From the NCBI RefSeq assembly GCF_001742185.1, contig NZ_CP015750.1, forward strand, positions 4,526,001 through 4,590,000: 64,000 nt of DNA. The letters are read 5' to 3'. The notes under the pieces were generated by a model. It ran no database searches, was not told where the DNA came from, and was given only the letters and a program-made list of their open reading frames with translations. Positions 9,677-19,047 of this stretch are shown here, piece after piece. The position numbers and the translations under genes were made by a program. Within the stretch, counting starts at the first letter, position 1. Each line of letters starts with the position of its first letter. The stretch comes from Pectobacterium wasabiae CFBP 3304 (GTDB taxonomy: Bacteria > Pseudomonadota > Gammaproteobacteria > Enterobacterales > Enterobacteriaceae).

Positions 9677-10621
9677 TCAGCCTCCCGGACAAAGACGCAG
9701 TGCTGCGTTGACAATACCCGTCACGTCTAGCCCGTGATGCGCCCGCATCGCGCTCCGATCGGCTGCAATCGCGTATTGACCATCAGGGATCCCCAACCGA
9801 ACCAGCGGGATCCCACTGCCCGCTTCCGCCAGTACTTCCGCAACCAGACTGCCTGCACCGCCGTTGACGTTATGTTCCTCGACGGTGATGACGCGAGGCG
9901 TTTCACTCAAAATTTCAAGCAATTGCTGAGTATTGCACGGGCGGATAGAGGAAAGATTAACCACCGTAGCGGAGAGTCCTTTTTCTGCTAATAATTCAGC
10001 CGCCGTCACAATTTCATGCACGGTCGACCCCAACCCGACCAGCGTGATATCACGACCTTTGCGTAGCACATCGATCTGTCCTGGCACAAAACGGTAGTGC
10101 TCATCATGCAAGGCTGGCAGCGCTTTCCCATCGAGGCGAATATAGACGGGCCCCTGATGTGCAAACGCATAATCAATAATCTGGCGACACTCTTCCGGGC
10201 TGGATGGCGCGTAGATCTCAATGTTGCCAAACCCTCTCAACACCGCGATGTCATCAATACTGTGGTGCGTGCTGGCAAGCGGGCCGTAGCTACAGCCCGC
10301 ATTAAGCCCAAACAGCTTGACGTTGCTGTTGTTGTAACAGACGTCGACTTTGAGCTGTTCGTTGGCGCGGGAGATCAGAAACGGTGCCGCGTTGCAGGTC
10401 ACCGCGATCTTGCCGCCGATGGACAGTCCTACCGCCGTCCCCACCATCGTTTGTTCTGCAATCCCCACGTTGACGATGCGGTCGGGAAAACGCTGTATGA
10501 ACGGTGAAATCTTCGCCGTGGAGGTCGAATCCGCCAACACCGGAACGACATCAATCCCCTGTTCGACGGCCTTGATGAACTGCTCGACCATCACGCTTGC
10601 CAGATGTTCTGCGCTACTCAT
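9677..10621 (-). CDS. aptB: Transketolase C-terminal half; candidate apulose-4-phosphate transketolase subunit B
   Basis: This 314-residue protein carries the pyrimidine-binding and C-terminal domains of a split transketolase. VNVGIAEQTMVGTAVGLSIGGK holds the catalytic Glu that activates thiamine diphosphate; STHHSIDDIAVLRG and the terminal domain VITVEEHNVNGGAGSLVAEVL follow. The gene overlaps the N-half gene by 8 bases, so a 1:1 complex is expected. In the D-apiose route such a pair splits D-apulose 4-phosphate to give dihydroxyacetone phosphate and a C5 sugar phosphate. The chemistry is inferred from the kinase/isomerase context; the family assignment is firm. Confidence 0.85.
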   Translation of the reverse strand: MSSAEHLASVMVEQFIKAVEQGIDVVPVLADSTSTAKISPFIQRFPDRIVNVGIAEQTMVGTAVGLSIGGKIAVTCNAAPFLISRANEQLKVDVCYNNSNVKLFGLNAGCSYGPLASTHHSIDDIAVLRGFGNIEIYAPSSPEECRQIIDYAFAHQGPVYIRLDGKALPALHDEHYRFVPGQIDVLRKGRDITLVGLGSTVHEIVTAAELLAEKGLSATVVNLSSIRPCNTQQLLEILSETPRVITVEEHNVNGGAGSLVAEVLAEAGSGIPLVRLGIPDGQYAIAADRSAMRAHHGLDVTGIVNAALRLCPGG

Positions 10622-11444
10622 CTTTTAGTTCCTCCAACGCCAGTGCAATTTCTTCGCCTTTCGGCACTCGGTGATGCCATTCAGCTCGGCCCTGAATAAA
10701 CGACACACCCGCGCCTTTTTCCGTATTCGCAATCACCACATTCGGCTTGCCGTTGCGAGGCAGGTTATTCAGCGTGTCCACCACCGATTGCATGTCATTA
10801 CCTGCGCATTCCGTGACTTGTAAGCCAAAGGCCTGCCACTTTTCTGCCAGCGGATCGGTATTCATAATGGAGCAGGTCGTTCCCGCCAGTTGCAGCTTGT
10901 TCTTGTCGTTGATGATGACCAGGTTATCCAGTTGGTAATGCGCCGCCACCAGCGCCGCTTCCCAGTTACTGCCTTCTGCCAGCTCGCCATCGCCCGTCAG
11001 GACAAACACCCGGCGCGGGCTGTTATCGCGCTTCGCCGCCAGCGCAATGCCGACAGCAACCGGCAGCCCGTGCCCCAGCGCCCCGGTGTTCAGCTCAATC
11101 CCCGGCGTTTTGTGCTTGACCGGATGCCCTGGCAAATGCGAATCAGGATGCTGATAGGTTGCCAGCCATGCTTCTGGGAAATAGCCCGCCTCGGCCAGAC
11201 AGCAGTAATAGCCGCCAACGGCATGACCTTTTGACTGGATATAAATATCCCGCTGCGGGTCTTGAAGACGATCCGGCGCACAGTTCAGGATGTGGAAATA
11301 CAGCGCCGTCAGAATCTCAACCTGTGACAGATCTGCGCCCGTGTGCCCACCAGCCGGACTATTGGCATTCAGATGAATAATGCGGCGACGAATGGCGCGG
11401 GCTTTGTTCGTCAGCGCCTCCACCGACAATGAGTACGGATTCAT
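10614..11444 (-). CDS. aptA: Transketolase N-terminal half; candidate apulose-4-phosphate transketolase subunit A
   Basis: This 276-residue protein is the diphosphate-binding half of a split transketolase. The thiamine-diphosphate/Mg motif is clear (GDGELAEGSNWEA, ending NDKN). HLNANSPAGGHTGADLS and IQSKGHAVGGYYCCLAEAG supply active-site histidines. The start ATG follows GAGGTGAGGT. It is the first gene of the catabolic half of the island, preceded by a 190-bp gap with a GAATA-N2-TATTC palindrome. General transketolases are single chains of about 660 residues, so the split form marks a dedicated pathway enzyme. Confidence 0.86.
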   Translation of the reverse strand: MNPYSLSVEALTNKARAIRRRIIHLNANSPAGGHTGADLSQVEILTALYFHILNCAPDRLQDPQRDIYIQSKGHAVGGYYCCLAEAGYFPEAWLATYQHPDSHLPGHPVKHKTPGIELNTGALGHGLPVAVGIALAAKRDNSPRRVFVLTGDGELAEGSNWEAALVAAHYQLDNLVIINDKNKLQLAGTTCSIMNTDPLAEKWQAFGLQVTECAGNDMQSVVDTLNNLPRNGKPNVVIANTEKGAGVSFIQGRAEWHHRVPKGEEIALALEELKDE

Positions 11445-11476
11445 ACCTCACCTCACTTGAATTTTTACTCAAAAAC

Positions 11477-11488
11477 GAATATTTATTC
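11477..11488. promoter_or_regulatory. Palindrome GAATA-TT-TATTC upstream of aptA
   Basis: This short palindrome lies 33 bases before the aptA start in an AT-rich promoter-like stretch. It shares both arms with the palindrome upstream of the sugar-binding-protein gene (15922-15933), suggesting a common operator. Confidence 0.45.
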
Positions 11489-11570
11489 ATATAAAATCAA
11501 AAAAAATTGCGCTCAAATCGGGCCTCGGTATGCCTACCGACATCGCTCCCGCCACAACCCAACGCCCCGT

Positions 11571-11604
11571 GCTATCTATGCTTAAATGCTATCTACACTA
11601 AAAT
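11571..11604. repeat. Two tandem 17-bp imperfect direct repeats
   Basis: GCTATCTATGCTTAAAT (11571-11587) is followed directly by GCTATCTACACTAAAAT (11588-11604), identical at 14 of 17 positions. A third degenerate copy may follow to about 11620. The repeats lie between the permease stop and aptA. No function is assigned. Confidence 0.6.
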
Positions 11605-11634
11605 ATTCTCTACCCTTAATGCACCTGCGCCTAA

Positions 11635-12732
11635 CTAAGCGCCTTCCGCCGCCGCCTTCTGTGACACAATTGCAGCCTTGTGCTGCATACGGTTTTGCAT
11701 CTGGTCGATAATCACCGCCACAATGATGACAATGCCTTTAATTACCATCTGCCAGAACTCACTCACGCCCATCATTACCAGCCCGTCGGCAAGAATACCG
11801 ATGACAAACGCACCAATCAGCGTGCCCAGAATCGTGCCTCGTCCGCCCGCCAATGAGGTTCCACCGAGTACTACGGCAGCGATCGCGTTCATTTCAAAAG
11901 CGGTGCCTGTTGCCGGATGGCTGGCGACTAACTGGGAGGACACCACGATGCCCGCGATAGCCGCGCAGAAGCCGGAAATGGTGTAAACCCAGACTTTGAC
12001 CTGACGCACTTTGACGCCGGAGAGCTCAGCAGCACGCTCATTGTCACCAATCGCATAGACATGACGGCCGAACGGCAGGCGACGCGCCACGTAGGCAATC
12101 ACTAGTGCCAACACCAGCATCAGCCAGATAGCCAGCGGTAGCCCCAAGATCGTGCCGGAGCCAATCAGCTCAAAGCCGGTATTGCCCAACTGCGGGTTAC
12201 CGCCTAAACCGGGGAACGTCTCCCCACCGGAAATCAGCATCGACGCCCCACGCACGATATACATGGTGCCCAACGTGCAGATAAAAGGCGCAACGTTATA
12301 CCGTGTGATAATCCAGCCGTTGATAGCGCCGATGAGCGCACCAATCAGCAGCACGACAGGTACAATGACCCACACGCTGGGGAAAATCGCAATGCCGAAC
12401 ATGGGCAGTACAATACCCTGGGTAATCATGTAACCCGCCACCATGCCGCACAGCCCCAGCGTGGCGCCGATTGACAAGTCAATCCCGGCGGTAATGATGA
12501 CAAACGTGATGCCCAGTGCCAGAAACGCATTGATGGCGATGTGCTTCACCATGATGATTAGACTGCCCGTTGCCAAAAATCCGGGCACCGTGAAGGCAAA
12601 GAACCCCAGAATCAGAAACAGCGCGATGAACGTGCGCAGCCTGAGGATCAACAGCAGGATGCTCTCTCGTGAGCGTACAAACTTACCCGGAGATAGCGCA
12701 CCTGACGCCGCCGGAAGGTGAGTCGTTTTCAT
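11635..12732 (-). CDS. Ribose-type ABC transporter permease (candidate D-apiose uptake)
   Basis: This 365-residue RbsC-like permease has about eight to ten hydrophobic helices. Family segments include INAFLALGITFVIITAGIDL, SIGATLGLCGMVAGYM, AIGDNERAAELSGVKV (the coupling EAA-like loop) and NAIAAVVLGGTSLAGGRGTI. I start at ATG 12732, one base after the ATPase stop and preceded by AAGGG; an in-frame GTG lies at 12750. It is encoded with an ATPase, a DUF2291 lipoprotein and a periplasmic binding protein, forming one importer for an unphosphorylated sugar. Confidence 0.9.
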   Translation of the reverse strand: MKTTHLPAASGALSPGKFVRSRESILLLILRLRTFIALFLILGFFAFTVPGFLATGSLIIMVKHIAINAFLALGITFVIITAGIDLSIGATLGLCGMVAGYMITQGIVLPMFGIAIFPSVWVIVPVVLLIGALIGAINGWIITRYNVAPFICTLGTMYIVRGASMLISGGETFPGLGGNPQLGNTGFELIGSGTILGLPLAIWLMLVLALVIAYVARRLPFGRHVYAIGDNERAAELSGVKVRQVKVWVYTISGFCAAIAGIVVSSQLVASHPATGTAFEMNAIAAVVLGGTSLAGGRGTILGTLIGAFVIGILADGLVMMGVSEFWQMVIKGIVIIVAVIIDQMQNRMQHKAAIVSQKAAAEGA

Positions 12733-12733
12733 G

Positions 12734-14290
12734 TCAGAACCCTTGTGCACTTGCCGAAACCAATGCCGACTCGCTGGCCGACTGACGCACGATATTCGCC
12801 GTCAGTTTGCCATTCGACATCACCAAAATACGGTCCGATACCGCCATAATTTCTTTCAGATCCGAGGTGGAAAACAGTACGCCGATGCCCTGTTCGGACA
12901 ACCCGACCATCATTTCAAACACATCGGCCTTAGCTCCCACATCGATGCCACGCGTCGGTTCATCCAGCAACAGTACTTTGGGGCTGGTCAGCAGCGAGCG
13001 ACCAATGACCACTTTTTGCTGATTACCGCCGCTGAGCGCCTGAATTTCCACCTCGGGCGAAGACACTTTGATGGCTAACTGCCCAATTGTGCTGGCGACC
13101 ACTTCTTGCTCCTGCCGCTGGAAGATCGCCATGCCGTATTTCAGCCGTCGCCACAGGCTGGCGATGGTGAGATTGGACGCCACCGACGAGAGGGGAAAGA
13201 TGCCAGTTTTTTTGCGATCTTCCGGTACCAGGCTCATTCCCATGCGAATGCGCTGCGCAGTAGAAAGACGCGGATTAACCGGTTTGCTATCCAGATAAAT
13301 CTTGCCCAGATAATCATTCTGAATACCCAGCAAACACTCAAAAAGTTCGGTGCGCCCCGCTCCCATCAGCCCGTAAATACCGACGATTTCCCCTTCACGT
13401 ACCATCAGCGAGACATCATTCACCACCTGATGCCCAGCATCATTGAGGCAGGTAAGATGTTCCGCTTCCAATACCGGTGCACCAAACGTTCTGCCCGGAT
13501 GCAGGAAACTAGTGACAGGGTCACCGCCGAGCATTTCCCGCACGATCCACGGTACATCGATGTCGCTCACCGCTGCTTCCGCCTGAAAACAGCCGTCGCG
13601 CAGGATAGTGATGTAGTCGCCAATCGCCATCAGCTCTTCGAGCCGATGCGAAATGTAGATGATGGAAACATTCTGATGAGTCAGCTCACGGATCACGCGA
13701 AACAGAATATCCACTTCGGTTTTGCTTAGCGCAGAGGTCGGTTCGTCCAGAATCAGAATGTCGGCCTGATCCGCCAGTGCCTTGGCAATTTCTACTAGCT
13801 GCTGTTGGCCGACTTTCAGGCTAGCGACCTCGGTACGCGGCGAAATAGCCTGATCGAGACGCGCCATCAGCTCCGCCGCAATCCGCTCCTGCTCCAGGTA
13901 ATCGATAGGCGCAACGCCCTTTTGCAGTTCCCGACCCAGGAAGATGTTCTCTGCCACGCTCAGGTTTTCGGACAGGTTAAGTTCCTGGTGCACCATGCCG
14001 ATGCCTTTCGCCGCCGCATCGCGGGTATCCGCAATGTGCACCACATTGCCGTTTAGCAGGATCTGGCCGGACGTAGGCTGCTGCACACCTGCCAGAATCT
14101 TCATTAGCGTCGATTTTCCTGCTCCGTTTTCGCCAATGATCACGTTGACCTTGCCGCGATAAACGTTGTAATCGACGTTATCCAGCGCTTTGGTGCCGGG
14201 AAACAGCATAGTGATGCCTCGGGTTGCCATCACAATTTCGGGGCGACGAGCCGTGCTGGGTTGTAGAGAGACATCCGATTTTTCCATCAT
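12734..14290 (-). CDS. Ribose-type ABC transporter ATPase, two tandem nucleotide-binding domains
   Basis: This 518-residue RbsA-like protein has two fused nucleotide-binding domains. The first has a canonical Walker A (GENGAGKST), LKVGQQQLVEIAKAL and Walker B ILILDEPTSAL. The second has the usual degenerate Walker A of this family (GLMGAGRTELF), a good signature LSGGNQQKVVIGRSL and Walker B VLLLDEPTRGID. Its ATG overlaps the stop of the upstream DUF2291 gene and it abuts the permease gene, so the four transport genes are translationally linked. It powers uptake by ATP hydrolysis at the cytoplasmic face. Confidence 0.92.
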   Translation of the reverse strand: MMEKSDVSLQPSTARRPEIVMATRGITMLFPGTKALDNVDYNVYRGKVNVIIGENGAGKSTLMKILAGVQQPTSGQILLNGNVVHIADTRDAAAKGIGMVHQELNLSENLSVAENIFLGRELQKGVAPIDYLEQERIAAELMARLDQAISPRTEVASLKVGQQQLVEIAKALADQADILILDEPTSALSKTEVDILFRVIRELTHQNVSIIYISHRLEELMAIGDYITILRDGCFQAEAAVSDIDVPWIVREMLGGDPVTSFLHPGRTFGAPVLEAEHLTCLNDAGHQVVNDVSLMVREGEIVGIYGLMGAGRTELFECLLGIQNDYLGKIYLDSKPVNPRLSTAQRIRMGMSLVPEDRKKTGIFPLSSVASNLTIASLWRRLKYGMAIFQRQEQEVVASTIGQLAIKVSSPEVEIQALSGGNQQKVVIGRSLLTSPKVLLLDEPTRGIDVGAKADVFEMMVGLSEQGIGVLFSTSDLKEIMAVSDRILVMSNGKLTANIVRQSASESALVSASAQGF

Positions 14291-14919
14291 TGCGTCCCCC
14301 CACTGCTCGTTTCGGTCAGGTTTAACGTCATCGGCACCGCATCGCTGATGCCCTGCTTCGTCACCACCAGCGCCGCCAACACGTTAGCGGTTTTACCTTG
14401 CACACTGGCATCCAGTTCCGGCAATGACGCGATTGCTTTGCTATTCAGCGCACGCGCCAATTGGGCAAACTGCACCTGATTTTTGAAATCATCAAAGCGG
14501 ATAAATCCTGCCGCATCGCGAATCGCATTGCCTTTGACTATCGGCCCCAATTGAAACGTGACAGCGTCACCTCGCACATCAAGCGTCAATTTTCCTTCAC
14601 GGCTTTCCCGATCAACCCCACTGACCGTGCCCTGAAGCCGCGCGTAGACGGCTTTACGTGCCGTTCCCTCCAGCGCTGCCTGCATTTTCTTCACGTCATC
14701 CCAGGACAGCGCCTGCTGCTGCGCCGCAGGGAGCAACGTTGGCTGCCACAGCGCCGTCGCGATGTTCTCTGGCGTCATGGTGCTATAGCCCGGCGTAGAC
14801 GTTGGATCGACCGGAATGATCGGCTTACCGTTTTCATCCAGATCAACCACCGTACAGGCAGACAGCAGCAAGGCGCAGAGTCCAACCCAACCAGCGCGAT
14901 ATCGTTCATCAAACAACAT
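14287..14919 (-). CDS. DUF2291 periplasmic lipoprotein linked to sugar ABC transporter
   Basis: This 210-residue protein has a signal sequence and lipobox LLSAC (Cys at about residue 22), followed by TVVDLDENGKPI and a soluble domain of the DUF2291 family. DUF2291 genes recur inside ribose-type ABC operons, but the molecular role is not established; an accessory role in ligand capture or transporter assembly is plausible. Here it sits between the binding protein and the ATPase, overlapping the latter by 4 bases. Val after Ser-Ala-Cys-Thr gives no inner-membrane retention signal, so either membrane is possible. Confidence 0.8.
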   Translation of the reverse strand: MLFDERYRAGWVGLCALLLSACTVVDLDENGKPIIPVDPTSTPGYSTMTPENIATALWQPTLLPAAQQQALSWDDVKKMQAALEGTARKAVYARLQGTVSGVDRESREGKLTLDVRGDAVTFQLGPIVKGNAIRDAAGFIRFDDFKNQVQFAQLARALNSKAIASLPELDASVQGKTANVLAALVVTKQGISDAVPMTLNLTETSSGGTQ

Positions 14920-14963
14920 AACGACTCCTCTATCAGCAGGCGCTAGCGCACCTGCTGCCTCGA

Positions 14964-15995
<1,032 letters not shown>

Positions 15996-16133
15996 TCAGG
16001 AATAGCGAAGTCGCTCACAAATTGTTTACATTTTGTGCGGGAAGTAAGAAAAGTTGAATCTACCGCTTGGTTAGAGAGATAGTGTTTATCATTGAGCTAG
16101 TTTGCGACGCTACTCTCATAAGGACATCGGCAC

Positions 16134-17284
16134 ATGGTTGAGCAAGATTGCATCTTCGATCTCGTCATTGATAGAAGTAACTTATCCTCCATAAAATGGG
16201 GACGTTATAAACGAGCAGATATTATTTCTTTCGGTACGGCAGATATGGACTTCCCTTCACCCTCCTGCATACGCGAAGCGCTGGTTCGCAAGGCTGAAAG
16301 CGGTATGTATGCTTATGAATATAAGCCAGATACCTATTATCAAGCCGTCACTGAGTGGTTCAAGTACAACCATAACTGGAATATGAAACCCGAATGGCTG
16401 ACTAATTGCCCAGGGATGTGGGCGCTGTTTTCCCTGTGCTTGCAAGCCTATACCTGCTTCATGCTCCGTATTTTCACCCAGCAGTGAGCGTGATTGAAGG
16501 CGCGGGTCGGAAAGTCGTGGCACAACCACTGCACTATAACGGCCATCATTACGCGTTTGATGCCGAGGAATTTGAGCAGATTATCGTCAAAAATAAAGTG
16601 AAGTTATTTTTTCTAATTAACCCGCACAACCCAACGGGGCTCATGCTCAGCCGTAAGGAACTGTCTATTGTCGCTGGCATCTGCGAACAACACGCAGTCA
16701 CTGTGGTTTCGGATGAGATTAATAGCTATCTTACCTACGACGATAGCGAGTTTGTTCCTTATGGCAGTGTTTCTTCTGCAAGCCAACGCCACTCAGTGAC
16801 CCTAACTTCTCCTTCCAAAGCCTTCAACTTACAGGGGCTAACCTACGCAATCGGTATCATCCCGAACAAAGTAATGTGGGAGCAGTTGGAGAAAATCAGA
16901 GTGGGTATGGATTTTGACTTCGCGACGAATATTTTCAGCATTGCAGCCGCAGAGGCGGCTTACCGTGACGGCAAAGCATGGCTTAACGAGCTTAACGCTT
17001 ATCTTCAGGAAAACCTTGATGTTATGGATGCATTTTTCAGTCAAAACATGCCGGATATCAGACTCATTAGGCCGGGCGGCGGCTATATTGCCTGGCTGGA
17101 TTTCAGAGCATATCAACTGTCAGCAGAAGAACTTAAAAATATCATTCTGGACAAGGCTGGAGTAGGCCTGACTTGGGGTGAGACATTCGGCCCGCAAGGC
17201 GATGGGTTCGAACGTATCAACTTTGCTTGCCCAAGATCCGTGCTTCTCGAAGGGCTAGAACGTCTACAACAGGCATTTTCATAA
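16134..17284 (+). pseudogene. Frameshifted MalY/PatB-like PLP aminotransferase (cystathionine beta-lyase family)
   Basis: The N-terminal part (16134-16487) reads FDLVIDRSNLSSIKWGRYKR through TNCPGMWALFSLCLQAYT, and the C-terminal part continues in another frame from about 16451 (HAPYFHPAVSVIEGAGRKV to the end). Comparison with E. coli MalY suggests about 19 bases are missing at the junction, removing roughly six residues of the usual SETGEGVVI segment and shifting the frame. The PLP lysine (TSPSKAFNLQGL) and NPHNPTG motif survive in the second part. Intact relatives cleave cystathionine or act as aminotransferases. A sequencing error is less likely for a deletion of this size. It is divergent from the sugar-transport genes. 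Confidence 0.8.
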
Positions 17285-17333
17285 CGTTATAGTCTCTTCG
17301 ATATCGCCCCTTCGATTTTAGTTCTACTACCAT

Positions 17334-18110
17334 CTATGAGGATTTATTCTCGGCGGCATCCTCTTCCGCCTGTTCTTTGATTTCTTCATACCGGAGCGAT
17401 AGCGGGCCGCACCAACGCTGCGCCAGCCAACTGGCGACCACCACTAGCAACCAACTGATTAACGTCGCCACCACCAGATCCTGCGGCCAATGCATGCCGA
17501 GTACCAGACGGCTGCCCATGACGCCACTGGCCCAAAGCATCAGGATCGCCACGGTTTTATAATGGCGACGTGCCCACAGTAACCCAACGCCTAGCAGTGC
17601 CCAGGTCGCGGCAAACAGGGTATGTCCAGAGGGAAAAGCAAAGCCGGTTTCAAACTGCCAGTGGCTGCGCAGCCATTGTGGGATCTGGGTTTGATCCTGC
17701 AACTGCGTTTTCACCAGTTCCGAGCGATCCTTGCGCGGTAGCGAATAGAAATAGCTATCATCCACCTGATGATTTTTCTCCAGCCAGACAACATAAGGCC
17801 GGGATTCCTGCGCCCACTCTTTAATCACCGATTTGATTCCCTGCCCAACCAACACCGTAATCGCCATAATAACCAACAGGCCAAGAGCAGGTTTCAGACG
17901 AAAACGCAGGCACCAGAGAAACCAGATACTTAGCACTATACTAGTCAGAATGCCCCACGGCGATGTCACCGTCTCGGTGATCCAAAAGAGTACACGCAAC
18001 CAAGGCCCGCCATACTCGGGTTGCCACTGCCAGCCGCTCATCCAGATAATCATTGGCATAATCAGCAATAGCGCGGCACCAATGGTGGTTCGTTTGGCAA
18101 TGTCGTACAT
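17334..18110 (-). CDS. pgpB: Phosphatidylglycerophosphatase B / undecaprenyl pyrophosphate phosphatase
   Basis: This 258-residue membrane PAP2-type phosphatase has about six helices. All three catalytic motifs are present: KEWAQESRP (C1), the PSGH of FAFPSGHTLFAATW (C2) and SRLVLGMHWPQD (C3). In E. coli PgpB removes the terminal phosphate from phosphatidylglycerophosphate, diacylglycerol pyrophosphate and undecaprenyl pyrophosphate on the periplasmic side. It is divergent from ribA as in E. coli, but separated from lapA by the sugar island. Confidence 0.95.
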   Translation of the reverse strand: MYDIAKRTTIGAALLLIMPMIIWMSGWQWQPEYGGPWLRVLFWITETVTSPWGILTSIVLSIWFLWCLRFRLKPALGLLVIMAITVLVGQGIKSVIKEWAQESRPYVVWLEKNHQVDDSYFYSLPRKDRSELVKTQLQDQTQIPQWLRSHWQFETGFAFPSGHTLFAATWALLGVGLLWARRHYKTVAILMLWASGVMGSRLVLGMHWPQDLVVATLISWLLVVVASWLAQRWCGPLSLRYEEIKEQAEEDAAENKSS

Positions 18111-18385
18111 AATTTCTTCCCATAATTCAGCATGATGCCTTGCAACAAAACTTTCACAATTCTATCAGAAAATCCGACATGAACTGTCAGTATGGCGTAA
18201 AATAGCGCTCAGTTCTGTCAACGAAGATGAAACCAAACTGAGGTCAGGTCAGGCTGTAATTCAATTTTTGTGATGTTCTTAGACAGGCTTTTTTGCTGGT
18301 CAAGCACGATAGGTCGCAGTAGGATTCGCCTCAGCACTTTTTTTGGACACAGCTTTTTTTGGATACCGCGTTTTTGGAGAAAAGT

Positions 18386-18979
18386 ATGCAACTAAAACGG
18401 GTGGCGGAAGCCAAATTACCCACTCCGTGGGGCGATTTTCTGATGGTGGGTTTTGAAGAAATCGCTACAGGCCATGACCACCTTGCGCTGGTTTATGGTG
18501 ATATTTCCGGTTCAGTTCCCGTACTTGCCCGCGTGCATTCCGAGTGCCTGACGGGAGATGCCTTGTTTAGTCTGCGCTGTGACTGTGGTTTCCAGCTTGA
18601 GGCCGCCTTGGGTCACATCGCCGAAGAAGGCCGCGGCGTGCTGTTATACCATCGTCAGGAAGGCCGTAACATTGGGTTGCTCAATAAGATCCGCGCTTAT
18701 GCATTGCAGGATCTGGGAGCAGATACAGTGGAAGCTAACCATCAACTCGGGTTCGCCGCCGACGAGCGCGACTTCACGCTATGCGCTGACATGTTCAAGC
18801 TGCTGGACGTTGATGCAGTTCGCCTGCTGACGAATAATCCGCAGAAAGTCAAAATCCTCAACGAAGCAGGCATCAACATTGTCGAGCGTGTGCCATTAAT
18901 CGTCGGGCGCAACCCGAAGAATGAACACTATCTAGCCACCAAGGCGGCTAAAATGGGGCACATGCTGGACATCAAATAA
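18386..18979 (+). CDS. ribA: GTP cyclohydrolase II
   Basis: This 197-residue enzyme opens the imidazole ring of GTP in the first committed step of riboflavin synthesis. The start [20 protein letters not shown] matches E. coli RibA, so ATG 18386 (after GGAGAAAAGT) is chosen over the longer open frame. Zinc cysteines lie in [20 protein letters not shown], and GTP-binding residues in [17 protein letters not shown] and LLTNNPQKV. The size is normal. No FMN riboswitch was seen in the leader. A terminator shared with the convergent oppA-like gene follows. Confidence 0.97.
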   Translation: MQLKRVAEAKLPTPWGDFLMVGFEEIATGHDHLALVYGDISGSVPVLARVHSECLTGDALFSLRCDCGFQLEAALGHIAEEGRGVLLYHRQEGRNIGLLNKIRAYALQDLGADTVEANHQLGFAADERDFTLCADMFKLLDVDAVRLLTNNPQKVKILNEAGINIVERVPLIVGRNPKNEHYLATKAAKMGHMLDIK

Positions 18980-19012
18980 CGATTCCGAATAGCGTTATTT
19001 GCTCACAGGCAC

Positions 19013-19045
19013 AGACCGCCAGTATGTTACCGGCGGTCTTTTTTT
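19013..19045 (+). terminator. ribA Rho-independent terminator
   Basis: An 8-bp stem (19013-19020 with 19032-19039, AGACCGCC arm) and an 11-nt loop run into seven T residues (19039-19045), ending just before the convergent oppA-like stop at 19048. Confidence 0.85.
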
Positions 19046-19047
19046 GC

